From positions 12,168,162 to 12,232,161 of the forward strand of contig JAGGNK010006559.1 in the NCBI GenBank assembly GCA_017590115.1: a stretch of DNA of 64,000 nt, read 5' to 3'. The position numbers and the translations under genes were made by a program. The DNA is from Montifringilla adamsi. Lineage: Eukaryota; Chordata; Aves; Passeriformes; Passeridae. The notes beneath the pieces were generated by a model. It was not told where the DNA came from. It searched no databases and saw nothing but the letters and a program-made list of their open reading frames with translations. Shown here piece after piece: positions 27,385-41,962 of this stretch; position 1 is the first letter of the stretch; the number at the start of each line of letters is the position of its first letter.

Positions 27385-30300
27385 AAGGAAAATACAAATC
27401 GAATACAATCACCAAATACAATCTAAGAAATAATGTGGTCATTATTGTTCCAATCAAAGGTCTGTGCTTCAAATTACTTCAAACTGTATGTGGGGTGAAG
27501 ACATTTGAATCAGGGAATCAGACTAAATTTGCTAAAAATAATGCCCTAGAACAGTGGACAAGACAGCACAAGTTAATTTGATCTGATTATGTGTTTCTCC
27601 TTTGTACTTGCTGATGTAGACATAGCCAGAACTAGAAAAGTTAAGCTGCCTGGCAAATGTACAGCTGGAAATCAGTGCATCAAAAGAAAGAGAAATTAAA
27701 GGAATACTTACGACCTAGGTGAAGACCATAGCAAAACTCCAAATTATTTGCCTAAGCTTAAAACTGAGATTGGGAATGGGAATTAGATCTCTATTTTTCC
27801 AGAACTGTAGCACCAGCTAATGAAAATTTTGGGGTTAATTTTTATGTCCATTCTCATTTGTATTTTCAGAAACTCTTCTAATATAACAAACACTGAAAGC
27901 AAACCAATATAAAAATTCTCAGTTCTACAGGGAGAAATATATGCAGATAAACTAAGTCCCAATTATGATTTCAATACTACAGTTTTTAGGAGTATAATAA
28001 CCATCCATTTGAAGTTCCATTATAAAAAGAAGTACTTAAGCAAGAAGGTGGGCCAAGATTTGCTATTATGTCATATTTATTTCATTTTCTGTTTATGGAG
28101 AGTATTTCAAATTAATAACAAAGCATATAAGCACAGTGTAACATATAAATGTAATACAACTTGCTAATAAATGTTGTAAAATAGTAGAAAAGGAGGCAGG
28201 GTGGAGGGAGAGAAGGGGGTGTGTCCAGTTGTTTCTTAGGAGCAATAAGTAATCTTTATAAATTTTCCAAAATTGCACACATGATATTTCAGTAGGTTAA
28301 AAGAAGTCACAATCAAATCTAAGTCACTTTATATATAATAATAAAGCATGGTGTATGTCATATGCTTCTCTACCCTTATCCTGCCCAGAAACCAACAAAA
28401 ACACCATTAGTGACTCCAGAGTAGCTTCTCTGAAAAGAATTGTTTTTATCTCCCTGTTGAATATAAATCCATAGCAGAAAATATATTTGTACTAACAACT
28501 CACTTTCAATGATGCCTTGAGTGAACAAAAATTATAAAAAATTTTTTCAACCTTAGTTTTTTCAGGTGGCTGATGTTGGACTCAGCGACAGAAATCATAT
28601 GGAATTGCCCATCCTTCCAGTGTCTCAAACTAACAAAGCCCACAGTCCATGAACAATTAAGCAATTTCTGTCAGTAGTCATTCTAACAGCTTTTACAGCA
28701 GCTTTTATAAAAACTGAATTTTCTTTACTTACATTAAAGGTAAGGAGAGACTGACACACAACTCAGAAACTTTGAGCAACATTACAGTTCCTAGAAACTT
28801 GCTTTATCTCCACTTAGTATATATTTTTTAATTCTACCATTTTTTATAACATAAAAAAAATCCCCCAAAACTATTTCTTTAAAACTGTTTTTAAATATGA
28901 ATAAAGTTTGTTTTCCAGCTTTCTCCATAGATTAGAGCTGTACTTATAATGAATACAAGAAGTTCCATTTTAGTAAAAATTGTAAGCTACTGCATAGTCT
29001 AAAGCAAATCCTAAATAGTCAGTGAAGCACTTTGCATGCTTAAAGTAAAATATGCTTATGGTGTTTTGATGAAGCAAGACTACTTTTTTTAGGCATTCAG
29101 TAAGGTTATGGCAGAGGAATTAGAGGTAACATATTTATTGATGTAAACATTAGAAGAGGGAAGATGTGCAACTGAGAATGTAGAAACATGTTAAATCATC
29201 AATAAATCAATATAAATATTATTGATCTGTTATAATAACAATAGTAGGAACTATCTTTACAGACCTATTAGAAGATTATTTTTTTCTGCTCTGATGACTT
29301 AAAATTGTCTTCTGTTTCTTTAATTTTCCCCCTTCTTTCTACTGATCCTTCTACAACACTGATGATGTGAATCATCATAGTGCTGTTGATTAGTGCGATT
29401 GAATATTTTTGGTTAAGAGACAAGTCAATGTGAGCCATCTTTGCTTTTAGCAAGTAAATTAGAACCAGATTGTCAAAAAATAAGGTAATTATGCAAAAAT
29501 TTTATGAACACGCTAAAATTTGTCAGTCATGGCTTTACCATCCATGTGTCTTTCCAAGACAATTTGTTTAGCCATCAAAAGATCTATGGGCTGGCTGCAG
29601 CACTGTGAACTGAGTGTGTGAGCACTGAGGATAGAATGAACTTCACAGTCTTGAACCTTATTATATTCGTCATTATCATCAATGTAAAACTTATCAGTCA
29701 AAAATCCTTCCTCTTTCAGTTTAGTAAGTTTACACTGACTGAAACATTTTTCAAAACTAAAAGAGACTGGACAGTAATTTCCGCTACACAACTAAGTAGA
29801 CTTGGTGTCATTTAAAGAAAAATACCTTTATTTATTTCATGATTTATTAAAAATCATTTTGATAATATTTGTATTAAGCAAAGTTAAAATGCTTTTTATC
29901 CAGTCAAATACAATAATTTCATTTGACTTGAATATTTTGGTTTATCCTGCTTTAAATCAATTTTAAAAATTTCTTTAACCTATTTTTTCTTAATTTTTTA
30001 GTTTGATAAAAAAACCTGAAACCATCATTTGTTCACACAACTGCAAAGTCCTTTATACATTGTTATGAAAATTGCATTCCATAATATATATCTTTCAAAG
30101 GTATGTGATAGGTATAAGGTTGATAGCTCTGAGGAGTTACTCAGCACAGAATTTTTAAACTAATATATAGATGAAGATGGTAAGAATAATGTATATATAA
30201 CATTTCCAAAATGTAATCTAATAGAAACCCAGAGACATCAATAAATGTCTCTTGACTACATAATTCCTCCATACTTTTATATTCTGCAGTCCTATAACAC

Positions 30301-32186
30301 TCTACACTTGAAGTACAGATATGCTCAAAATCCTCAAAATGCAGTTTGTGGTCTTACTGAACTAGAAGAACTTATTCGCTCAGTAAATAGGAAGCAAAAA
30401 GACAGATTGTGTAAAATACTTCAGGCCTACAGGTTCATCCAATTCTAAAATGAAAAAGCCAGTGACCTAATAAGTTCTTATTCACCTTCCTTTTTTCTAT
30501 TTTTTTTTTTTTTTAATGGGTTTTTAATATCTGACATTGGAGAAAAACCTGTCCCAATCATCTTTTTGTCACCTGCAGTTCAGTGTTGGTATTGATAGGA
30601 GAGTACTGTCTAGTGTTTATCACAAGTAGTTAATATTGTTTCCTTGCCCAGATCATGGTTGGAGTTCATAACACTGTAATATCTTCTTCCTATTCACTCC
30701 TTTGTTTAGTGGCAATATAAAACTGCAGGGTTTTTTTCCCCCAGAAAATCAAACTAGACTGTACTATACTTGCAATTCAACACAAGCCCAGGAAAATTAA
30801 AACCACCAGAATGTGGGAGCCCCTGGATCACTGCTTGATGTGGTGCCTGACACACCCTACAGTAAAATGGACACTGCCAGGGAAGCTCCAGACTGACATA
30901 ATAGCCATCTGAAATTCAATAATTCCCAAGAAATTCTACCAACTATGAAAATAACATGTCATTAATCTAGGCACATTCCTTTTTATCCTTGTTTATATTA
31001 AATTCCCAGAGAGACTTATGTAAACTGCTAGTATAAAATATGAGATTAGAACAAAAATACTTCACACAAATGAATATCATTGTCTGCACAGACTGACTAC
31101 TGAAAAAGAAAGACATTTGTCTTTTTTCTCATTTTTTTTATTCTTGCAACTCTTTATAGCAAAATTCCCTCCTGAATCACAGTCTTATTAAAATTTATTC
31201 CTTTCTTTTCTTTTGTCATAGTGAAATAGAAGTATTACATTTTTACATAAGTTATTATCCACAACACTCTCCATACGCTGAAAAAAAGCATTTCTATTGA
31301 TGATTCAGTCCAATGCAAATGGTTTTGCACAAAATCTTTTATGTAGCACTAAAGATTTTTTTAATGTGATAATTTTTTACAGGAGCTCAATATTTTGAAT
31401 TCAGCTGAGGAATCACTTTGTTATTTATTCAATAGCTTTCTATTTTCTTTAAGAAACAAAAGCTTTCTCCTCTTTGCATGATTTACTACCAAAATTTCCT
31501 CTGCTACTAAGAACAGTATAATTCACAAAGCCCAGTGATGAAAATATCTACTGTGTCCTGAAGACAGAATTACACTCTCAAAAAATTGTATTGCTTAATA
31601 CCATTTTTTAGTCTCACAATAAAATCAGTACTTATTTCATCAAGTTGATATGAGTTTATAATTTTCCAATTAGATATACTATCACTAAAACCAAATTAAT
31701 TTTGGAATCTTTCCTGAAAAAATTAAAAAATTAATCATTTTTGCCTTATGCTGTACAGAACTCGCTTATCAAAATTTCAGTGTAAATCACTGAGAATTAA
31801 ACTGCTTATGTCACTGCTCTGTTTCAAATGTAATTCAAATCAAGTAGCAAGAAGAGGATTGTCATACTCCAAAGAGCACCAAAAAACTCACACATGAATT
31901 TTCCCACATCTGGACTTTCAAGATATCTGAGTTTTTCAAAATTGCAATAATAGATATCATAGTAGATCTCTACAGCTTTTTTACAGCTTGATTAGGATAG
32001 AAATGAAAATGGTGCTGTAACATTTTAGGCTTACTATACCACCAATCTTTGTACCTTTACAATTTTGTAAGAGAGGAAGATCGATGGACTGAAGGAATAA
32101 AACTGGTAAAACTGATATATTCCTTCAAGTTCAGTGTCAGATGAGATGTTTCTCAAAGAAATGCTTCCATCAAAATACATACTCAC

Positions 32187-32323
32187 ACCCTATCCCTCCA
32201 AATTTTATGTATGTTAACATTACGTAGGTCCATTATGAAATTTGTGATTGGAAGAAATAAAAGCCTCTGAAGAGCCACTAGCCTGCTGTTTGGGGAATTC
32301 ACTTGGACCATAGAGCAGCTCTT
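32187..32323 (-). CDS. Weak candidate exon, minus strand
   Basis: A 137-bp minus-strand segment starts after a good acceptor (TGCAATACTCTTCTCTCAG) and ends at a donor GGGT|GTGAGTATG. One frame is open throughout, reading a mixed hydrophobic and basic peptide (around QVNSPNSRLVALQRLLFLP). Its phase (start 0, two bases left over) would join in frame to the 47.1-kb candidate before it and the 14.8-kb one after it. Base composition is AT-rich like the surroundings, and no family is recognised. Confidence 0.18.
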
Positions 32324-34777
32324 CTGAGAGAAGAGTATTGCATTAACAGAATCACTGTCATTTTCTGAACAATTCACAATCAGTCATAGTTTTTGCCTTT
32401 AGTCTTTAGTCAGATAATTTTTGCTTCAGAAAAGATTCCACGACTATTAATGCAATGTTTTATTATGTTGCCAGTTCTTGAATGCTTGCCCAACTAACAA
32501 TGGATCTTGCATCTCAAATTGTTTGAGAGAGGGCTGGGAAGGGCAGTTGAAGACAGCAAGATGAGTGGAGGGAAGGCAATCCAAGTTAATACAGTTTGTT
32601 TATGCTCTTTCATAAAACCATTCTGCTGCACAGAGCTTGTGAAGAAACAAGTGCAGCAGAACATTTGTGGACTTATATGCACTGCCTAACTCAGTAGGGA
32701 ATATCACTGGATCTGCAGTCTAGAAAATATGTGGTCTGTTTCACAACAATAAATATAAATGAGCAAATACACAGATACACACATGGATAGCTCAATGAAG
32801 TGGATTGGCACATGGGAAGAAATGGGCCTGGCTACAAAGGCTCTGGGGCAAAAGAGAACTGAGTTATTGACCACATGGTAAGATGCTCTGTGGGGCTTTT
32901 TTGGCCAAAGAACCTGACCTGTGTCAGGTCTAGCGCAAGTCAACTCTTCAAAAACATTACTGACTCATGGTCAGGATCCCTTACACACAGGAACATCCTT
33001 TAAAAATGGCACAGAAACTGTACAGAAAGCAACTGAAAGAGATATGAGACTGCTAATCCAAGAAAAATCTCTGTTGTTAAAAAAAAAAAAAAAAAAAGAA
33101 ACTAAGTTCTAGGTCCCACATATTGGTTCAGAATTCAAAAGTATGCCTAAAGATAAAAATGAACCAAATTAAAATTGAATTTGATAATAACATCTTAACT
33201 GGGGCATGGTCTAAACCACTGAATCACATCCATCCCCAAAACATCATTCATTGTCCCCCAGAGCAAAATCAGAAAAATACTGGTGAAACAAGAAGGTGGA
33301 AATTAAGAATATTATTTGTTATATTGTTAATCACTACTGAGGCTGAAAGAAAAGTTCTAGGTGGAAGAAATCCTTACATGAACATACATTTACTGCATAG
33401 TGCACATATGCTTGCATTCATATACATTTCTTCAAATTATATTTCCCATATTAAATGTTATAGCTGTTTCTAAGAGGCTGCTTTACTGTTCTTTTTTTTA
33501 TAAAATTTGTGCCTATCATGTGCATATCTACTCTAGTGAGTTCTACATATATAAAGGTTATTGTTGATTTTCTCTGTATGTGTTATTCTTGAAAATTCCA
33601 CTATAATACATTAAAACCTAAGATTTGAGACCTTCCGTTTCTTCTGACACTGTAAATTTTTACTTTTTATATTCAATAAAGGCTTCAATTTTCTCATCAA
33701 AACTTGCTTAACTTATTGTGCACCAGATTACCCAAACTGACATTTTGCAGTCTGTAGCCATATTTGTATCTCTTTCTTTCCTTTTCATTCCTTAGCATTT
33801 CTGTCTTCCAGCACGCCATATTTTGTAGGTCATACCTAGAGGCTAGATGGCATTTGAAACGGAAAAGAGTAAAACTGGTCTGAGCTCAAAAATGAGCTGA
33901 AGTCATGTACAATTTGCAACTGCGAGCAAATATATGGTAAACTCATTCAAGATTGTATGGAACAATAAACCATCAGTTTGAAAACCAGCATCTGCTTGCT
34001 TTCAACAAACAACTTCATAGAATCTGCTCCTTTGTACGTGTGAAATCCTTAAAACAGATGTGAAAGTTCCACATATCTAACAGACATTAATTCCTTTTAA
34101 AACAAGTGTTACATTCTATTTCTCTACATTGATCACAGTTCTTTGTGGAACACTCTTTGCATTTTCCTGGATTTGATTTTTTCTACCCCATCCTTTAAAA
34201 ATTGTTAAAATCTCAAATGAGCTATTTTATCCTGTGACTCCTCCCTTCATTAATCTTTGCCTGTCAGCTGCCTTTGGATTGATATGCCCTGAATTTTGGT
34301 CACAATTTTGGTCTGTTAGTCCGCCTCTTTCTTTGCAGGTTAACGTTTAATTTTAATACTTCACATTTCTCTAACCAGCTTTCTCAGAAGACCTCTTATG
34401 ATTTTTCACCATGCTCAGAAAAAAAATAAATACTGAAGAAAGAAGTACCTAAGTACCTATGCAGAGAAAGAGTGGAGAATATCTCATCTAATGAGGTGGA
34501 ATATGCTCTGATTATGATTTAGGTAACATGAAGAAGAGAGCAAACTCTTTTGCTCTCAGGACAATAGAAAACTATGATGTGGGACCTGATCACACTATTC
34601 AAGAAAGCACTGGGGAATGGGAGAATATTTTCATTTACCTGGGGCACAGACATTCATGGACTTTCTGGACGACACAGGATGGAGCAATAGTTGGGTGACT
34701 GACCTTAAACTGACATTTTAGAGTAATGCTAAGATGAAAGCTGAAATTTATGTACCACTCTACCACCTCCTCCTACT

Positions 34778-34793
34778 CACACACACACACACA
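34778..34793 (+). repeat. (CA)8 microsatellite
   Basis: Short uninterrupted CA run. Confidence 0.92.
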
Positions 34794-37700
34794 ATTAATG
34801 CAAGTAAATAATGAACTTTTTCATTAAAATTTATAATGCCATATTACTTTAATAAGTGGAATCAGTATCAGGACCACGCTATCTGAAATTATGAACCTAT
34901 ATCTTGCTCAATTCTTCTGTCTCTGTTTTTTCCCTCACTTCAAACTCCAGTTGCCTCCTAAAAACTGTTCTGCATTTTTTTACCATTAATAAAAAGAAAA
35001 TTTATCCATTTCAAAAGAAGAATTATGCATAGAAACAGGAAAATAATTTTCTCTTAATATCTAAGCTACAGAAATACAAAATCTTTTTCCTGATTTATGC
35101 CTACTGAAGTCAATAGAATTAGCTGTGCAAGGAAAGAAAGCAGATTTTGTTTGATAGCCTCAATCAACAGAACAGAGGCTTGAGAATAGAACATGATCCC
35201 TCAAACTGAAAGTAAAACATCAGGGGGGAAAACATTGAGACAAAGGGGAATGTCAACATATTGAATATTGACTAAAAGGTGCATAGCCTGAAGTTAACAG
35301 AAATGGTTACATTAAGTTATAATTATTGACCTTTGGCATTAAGTTTTTATTAGGACTTTTATGGTCAGATGTATCTCTTTACTGCATAAAATAATCGTGC
35401 TTTCCTTGTGTCCTAACAAGTTGCCATTAATGTTCTTAGCTAACAATCCCCACCTACACTGGCTAAAGAATCTGATTCAGACATGGATGATTTCCTTGTG
35501 GTGATTTGGTGGTTTGGATTCTCCTCTAGCTGCTTAGCATGAATCCATAAAGCTAAATAACAATGATATTTCATTCATAGTTGGTGATTCACTCTTACTT
35601 TAGAAATTTGTAACTACATTAATATCTGAATATCACACAAGTTTCCACATAGTTATTTTTACAGAAGTCCTAAAATTGAAAAGTGCTTTTTCCCCTCTAT
35701 TTTCCTTCTGGGAAATGAAGAATAGAGATACTGAAAACTAAATCCACAAAGGGTCTTTATTGCCAGTCAAAACTCACAGCCTGAAGTTAGACTAATTATC
35801 CCTTCTAGAAACACCAGCTTCACAAATGCCAGAGAGGTGACAGGGAACTACTTGTGCTAGCTGAGAAAGAAATGCCCGCAAGTGTTTGCTCTTTGCTTGA
35901 CATCCCAGTCATAGAATAGAATCACAGAAATGAAGATACTTGCCCCATGACCCAGGTAAGAGAGCACTTGTCTTGAAGATCATTGCAAGATCTTGAAGAT
36001 CATTCCTGCTTGATGGGAAACATTTGATTTGATCTCTGAACAAGTATTTGATCTCAGCTTTTTTATGTCCGAGGAGAGTACCTCATCACCAAATCTGCCA
36101 CATTAATTTATTCCCATTAATAAATAGATGACCTTGCCACTCAAATTAATCTTTTTAATATGAAGCTCTGCAACAATTTTTGTGTCTTTTAGTCTATGTA
36201 CTCTAGTGAATGATTATTAATATAATGTAAATAATTATTAATAATATGAAAACATTTTCACCCAAACAGGCTGAAGCAGTATCTTTAGAGTCTGGGGCAA
36301 AGTCAAAATAGAAAATTAGATCAACAGAGATCTCTCTGACCATATAGTTATTGACTCTCAAAGCTGGTGAGAGGCCTGAAGTGACACAAGACACCTTTAA
36401 GAGCGACTTCTCCAGATAGCATCTAGTTCTGGGAAAACCACTTTCATTTCAGTACAAAGAAGAGTTAGATCAGTGGCAGCAAGTTATTCAGTCACTTAGC
36501 CATCTAGGAATTCAGATTAATGAAAACATGGAGTATATTTCCCCGTAGTACAGTGCTTCATGTCAGAAACAGCCCCACTCCTTCTGCAGGGCAGTTCAGC
36601 TCAGGCAGAGCAGTGAACAAGTATGGCTTTTCTCCAAGATTACTGACAGTTCATTAGCAATGAGCGGAAATACCTCTGCATAATCAGTAAGTGCACTTTG
36701 TCTCCTGTATTTATCTTCTGGAGAAGACAGTGAGCCACACTCAACAGTCAACCAACAATGGATCCATTCACCTCAACATCTGAAGAATCATGGTCACCAA
36801 AAGAGAGCAAGAAGAAACCATAGTTCAATATGAGACAATGAGTTCAATTAGAAGTGACAGCAAATCATACTGCTTTGTTATCACAGAATCCCTCTTTACC
36901 CTTTAACCTTCATATTACTGTGATTATTTTAGGTCAATTTATCCAAAGCCTCTTAAAAAATCTTTTGTGTTCTAACGAAAAAATGTACTTATTGTTTGTG
37001 CTTTAAATGGACAGACTGGCTACAAAAATTTAATATTGCCAATTAAACTTATGCCTATTACATCTTTCTTTCTTATCCCACAAACCAGCAAACACCTTTT
37101 CCTCTTTTAATCAAAACTGCAGGTGACACTAGTAATTCTTGTTGTTCTAAGATGTTCTATGCCAATGATTCAGGCTGCATAATTGGAGTTGGAAAGGAGG
37201 ATGTACATTTTAATAAGACTGCACCATGAAAAGATTTAAAGTATTTGATTCTCTTGCAAATTAGGTAGCCAGCCAAACTAAAAACAAAAACAAACAAATA
37301 TAGTGGTCAATTCAGCTTCTGAGGCAGCAGGTAACAATGGAAGTATTCCTTTATTATAATCAAGCAGCTCCTGAACAGTTTTTTGTACATATATTTCTTA
37401 CCAAGCTTATAACTGGGAATAGAAAGACTAGGGATCTGCCAATGTATGTTCACACTTCTGGAAATGAATGCACATGAAATAATAAAAAAATTTAAACATG
37501 CTCTTAAATTAAATATTTCTATGTTTGACACTCCACCTGGAATGCACTCTTTCATTTGACTACCATCATTACGGAAACACTTCATATGTTTTCTCACTAT
37601 TCCTCAATGGAAAAACTTAATTGGAATTCAAAGAAGTGTTTATTGATAAAATGAAAAGGCACAAATCAAGGAATTAGATTATTATATCATACAGAATAAA

Positions 37701-39470
37701 TAAACCCCCTAACCATTTCAAATCCTTACTGAGAGTCACTAGCAGAAAGGGAGTTAAAAAACAGCTCTGCTTAGTCTTAGAGGTCAAGAGTGAAGATGCA
37801 TGCACATGATTTATTAAGGCTTTGTAAAACCTTCTCCCATAGGGCACAAACACAGAGACCCTTAGGACTAAATTCACAGGATGATCCATAAAAGTCACAC
37901 ATTTCTTCATTCTGAGCTTTATCTGAAGGGAAATGTCTAAGTCATCATGGATGCAAAGAAAAAACTTCTTTGCCTTTGTCCCCTCTGTAGATCTGTCATT
38001 CAAAACCATACAACCCACTGGAAAAGAAGAAGTTGAAGGAGGAAAGATTAGTGAAAATTTCTTTCCTCTTTCTGTTAATGGCAAATATTTCTATTTCAAA
38101 TGTTTCTCAGCATTCTGAATGCAAATATTTTTGCAGGAAGGAATTATTTTTTTTTTTTTTACCTTCAAGATATTCCAAAATGATGGTGCTCTCTGAACAA
38201 GCTCATCTGTTTTGCTTATCTTGACAAAGAAAAATACCATTTGCAAGAGCAGCCTGAAGAATTTATGACTTACTGTGGTACTCTGAGCAGAGAGATTATT
38301 GGTCTAAATAGGAAAGTTCCCCCATTTGAAAAAGAATAAGACAGTAGGGTAGTAGACAGAGTACTGATTACATTCTTAGATCCCAAATTTGAAACATTCA
38401 GCCCTTATTCCCCTCCCATGGGTGCAGACCAATCTAGAACACAGCAGGCACATCCTTTTTGAGTAAATTTGCCAGTGCCAACCACATGTCAGAGATGATG
38501 AGTGAGGCAGAGATGCCAGCCACATTCTCTGACCTCAGAGGTCAGACAAAGGAGAGTGCGACAAAAGCTGAAAAGCATCAACCCTATAATGACGATGTGA
38601 CTGACCTGGCACACCCACTATTCCCATCACTTCTCAGTACTCCTTTTATTGGTGTTACCTGCTGTGAGAAGAGTCTCTCTGGACCTAGCAGCTTGATTTC
38701 GGTCTTAGGAAAATATGAAAGGAGTCAATCAGACTGTCAGCTCTGCCTTTCAAGCAGTGAATTGCGTGAACTGCAAAAAGGCAGAGAATGTTCAACTCAC
38801 AAGTTTCTTAGACAGAGCAAACATTCCAGATCGGTGTCAACTAGGCAGTTTCAGCCTGCTGCATTAAAAGCATGCATGTTTTGCCCCTCTTTGTGAGAAA
38901 CAGTCTGCAAAACACATAAGGAAAACAGATATCCTCCTGAGAGACTAAGAATTCCATTGAAAATATTTGGTGAGGCTTCTGGGCTACCAACCTTTGCTAA
39001 CAAATGAGGTTATTTAATTTTATGCTACAAGAAAGCTGCTTCTTCTACTGTGGAAACCATCTTTTATACATGTGTTGTATAAGTAATGTGCACATAATTT
39101 ATAATATTTTTCTTAGAAGTCCTTTTTTTTCTGGGTAGTTTTTCCTTTATTTCCTTTTCCATTAGCAGTCAATTCTTAGGCATCATAGAGTAGTGTTTTA
39201 TCAATATTTGAGGTATATCAGAGCTTTTTTTCCTGAGGGGATGATAACCTGGTGTAGAGTCTAGCATCTAATTCCCTTCAGAAGGTCTGAACACACTGGG
39301 CCAAATGTCATTCTTGTGTACAAATCTGAACAGGCTTGTTTGCAAATCTGCAGTCTCAGGAAACACTGACACTGAATAGATATTCCAAAGGCCAGCTTTA
39401 CAGTTCATGAGACATTTTCAAACTTTGCAATGATTAGAGAGGAGAGAAAGAGCAGGTCATTCCCTCTTGA

Positions 39471-39505
39471 TTTTTTTTTTTTTTTTTTTTTTGGTGTGTG
39501 TGTGT
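39471..39505 (+). repeat. Poly(T) 22 followed by (GT)n
   Basis: A T22 run and then GGTGTGTGTGTGT. Could be the complement of a retroposon tail, but no element is recognised to its right. Confidence 0.9.
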
Positions 39506-41744
39506 TTGGGAAGCAATATGGTCATAACTTCCTAAAATATCCTTTTCTCTTTGTTTTTGAACACTTAAGATTCAAGAGAGGCAACAAAAATGAAGTCACC
39601 TTAGGTATCCCTTTACTTTTTATATTCTTCAAAACTCACAGCATGAAAATGTCTTATTTACAAACAGAACTCTAGGCAGAGATCATCACAAGCAATTGTT
39701 GAAATTCATCATTAATGTATAATTTTCTTAACTCTATATTCATACCAGTTAGATTGCAGCAGCAGTATAAACCATTTAATCAACACATTTCTATAAAGAT
39801 ATTGGAAATTTAAATATTATTTTGAAGTTACCAGAGAATGAGATGGAAGGAATTGGCTGGATATTGCATATCTATTTTTAATTAACCCACTGCAGAGGTT
39901 ATTTAAACTGAGTAAGCCTTTCTTGCTATATATTGTTGAGCTCAGAGAAACAAGAAGTGCTTTGTGCTCTTTGCTGCCTCTGCAGAATTAGTCCATTAGC
40001 AAGCACTATTTCTTCAGATTGTGCCAACCTCACTGGTGCTGTTGGTCAAAAATACCTTTTCACCATATGTCTGTGCTGCTGTTTATGAAGGCAAATATTT
40101 TTATATCAGCTCCATTCAGATTAAATAAAATAGCTTAAGAATCAGTATCTGTTAAGTAGATAATGTTGTTTGTCTTGTACATTAACTTAGCTGTCTCTGG
40201 GTTTAAAAAAAAATATTAAAAAAATCTATAAAGTCCTAGCTTTCAGCTTCTAAGATGCAGTAAGTCCTCATAGTGACTCTGTATTACACTAAATCTCTAA
40301 ATGCAGGATGCGTTAAGTCAATTTTAATTAAAATATTTATTATATTTCAAAATAACTTGCTTTGCAGACCTTAGGCATATGCCCTGGATTTGGTTCTCAG
40401 GGCTGATCTTTCTTTTAAAAACTTCTCTCTGGAATAATCTCAAAACACTGCACTCATGATTACCTGTTAATTAGTTGTCCTATCATTTCCTTTCTCCAGT
40501 TTGTCTTTTAGCAGTCTCAAAACTCCCTGAGGATGCAAATAAACAACATCTAGCATGGGGAACATTCACAGAACTTCAATAGTGCCTTTCAAATGCCTAA
40601 CCACACTTTTACTTTAAGGTGCATTGTGAAAAATTAGTTCCATTTTCCCACATGCATACTGGCTCAAGTTCCTTAATGCTGCTGCTGAGACAGAGACAGC
40701 TTTATTTGAACTGTAAAAACATGAAACACACTGGCATAGGAAATAAAATTACGTTGATTGCACATGCTCAGCAGGAAGTCCCATTAGAACTCAGTAAAAT
40801 TGCTTATATTTGCTTATATAAAAGAAAGATGATAGCAAGTAAGATTGCCACAAAATATTCAGTAGGTGACTTTTTAAGGAAATATTATTATATTCTTAAA
40901 ATATATTGTAACAGCAGGTATAATGATAGGTATCTATAATGATAAGTATCTCACAGCGAAACTTCTAATCATCTCTAATTACACAATATTTTAAAATCTT
41001 TTAATTTAGCTGCCTTTTTCCTTTGATTAAATTTATTTCAAAGAAGATGGTACTGACACAACAAAATTAAGAGCACACAGACAGAATAACCATAACTATC
41101 CTGATGTTATTATAACGTGGAATCTAGAGGTTATCATGAAGGAAATGCTAACTTGCAGTTTATTTTCCCAGCACTATTTATAAGCATCAGTGCCTTTTCA
41201 TGTTTTTCACTCCTGAGTGTCAGTAGACACAATTAATTTATTGAGAATGGTATTGTGCAGTTTCTTTTTTTCAGCATACATGATTCTGCATTTTTCTGCA
41301 TGCACCATATATTTGATACACCTGCAGATAAATATTTTTAAAAAATGAAAAAAGGTTTTAAAAGCAAACAACATTGGGAAGCAATCAAAGAGCATGTAAG
41401 TATGCAAAATTCATAACTGAAACAAAATAGAAGGGATTTTGAAGTCAGATAGGGTCTGTCTGTTTTAGAAACATCTGGAAAAATATATTCATCCCTTAAT
41501 TTTATCTTCTGACATAGATGAAGAATTTTACAGCAGTGAAAAAAATAGGGAACATAATAACCAGATGAAAGACAGATGAAAGTACCTGCTTTGGAAAATT
41601 CTTATTCAAGTGTTAAAGATGGCAAAGCTATAGACCATTAAAATGGAATTTCATAATTCTCACCATATATCTAACTGTATTTTTAATTACAACTGGCACT
41701 TGCAGTAATAACCAAGTGGAACTATTTCTTGTCTCTCTTCCTCC

Positions 41745-41962
41745 ACAAATCCTCAGGCTGCCCAGAGAAGTTGTGGATGCATCATCACTAGAATTGTTCA
41801 AAAGCAGGCTGGGCAGGGATTTGAGCAACCTGATCCAGTGATGTCCCTGTCCATGACCAGGGGAGGGGATTGGCATTGGGGTGGAGAGTGGGGGGTGAAA
41901 TTTGGACTAGGTGATCTGTCAAAGTCCCTTCCAACCAAAATCATTCTGTAAGTCTATTTATG
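41745..41962 (+). mobile_element. CR1 LINE 3' end, plus orientation
   Basis: Short 3' fragment. It has the CR1 block CTGCCCAGAGAAGTTGTGGATGC at its left, GGACTAGGTGATCTGTCAAAG, then CCCTTCCAACCAAAATCATTCTGTAAG as the tail. It is truncated at the 5' side and carries no coding capacity. Confidence 0.92.

Larger units (their letters stand above)
26806..41744. other. Long gene-poor stretch
   Basis: Holds the 27.3-kb hairpin, the weak 32.2-kb exon candidate, an A19 run at 33.08 kb and a T22/GT run at 39.47 kb. A polypurine patch (GGAGGCAGGGTGGAGGGAGA) is at 28.2 kb. A 145-codon frame at 38459-38896, starting at TTG, is the longest non-repeat frame here and is not recognised. Confidence 0.55.

Noticed and set aside
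34636..34706. 71-bp minus-strand segment between a CAG acceptor and CAG|GTAAATG donor
   Set aside because: Open in more than one frame with a weak pyrimidine tract; not distinguishable from chance.
35914..35935. CR1 tail-like ATAGAATAGAATCACAGAA
   Set aside because: Too short, and the following sequence does not continue as CR1.
38459..38896. 145-codon plus-strand open frame
   Set aside because: It starts at TTG, shows no recognisable domain and has no splice or promoter context; probably chance in a locally GC-richer patch.
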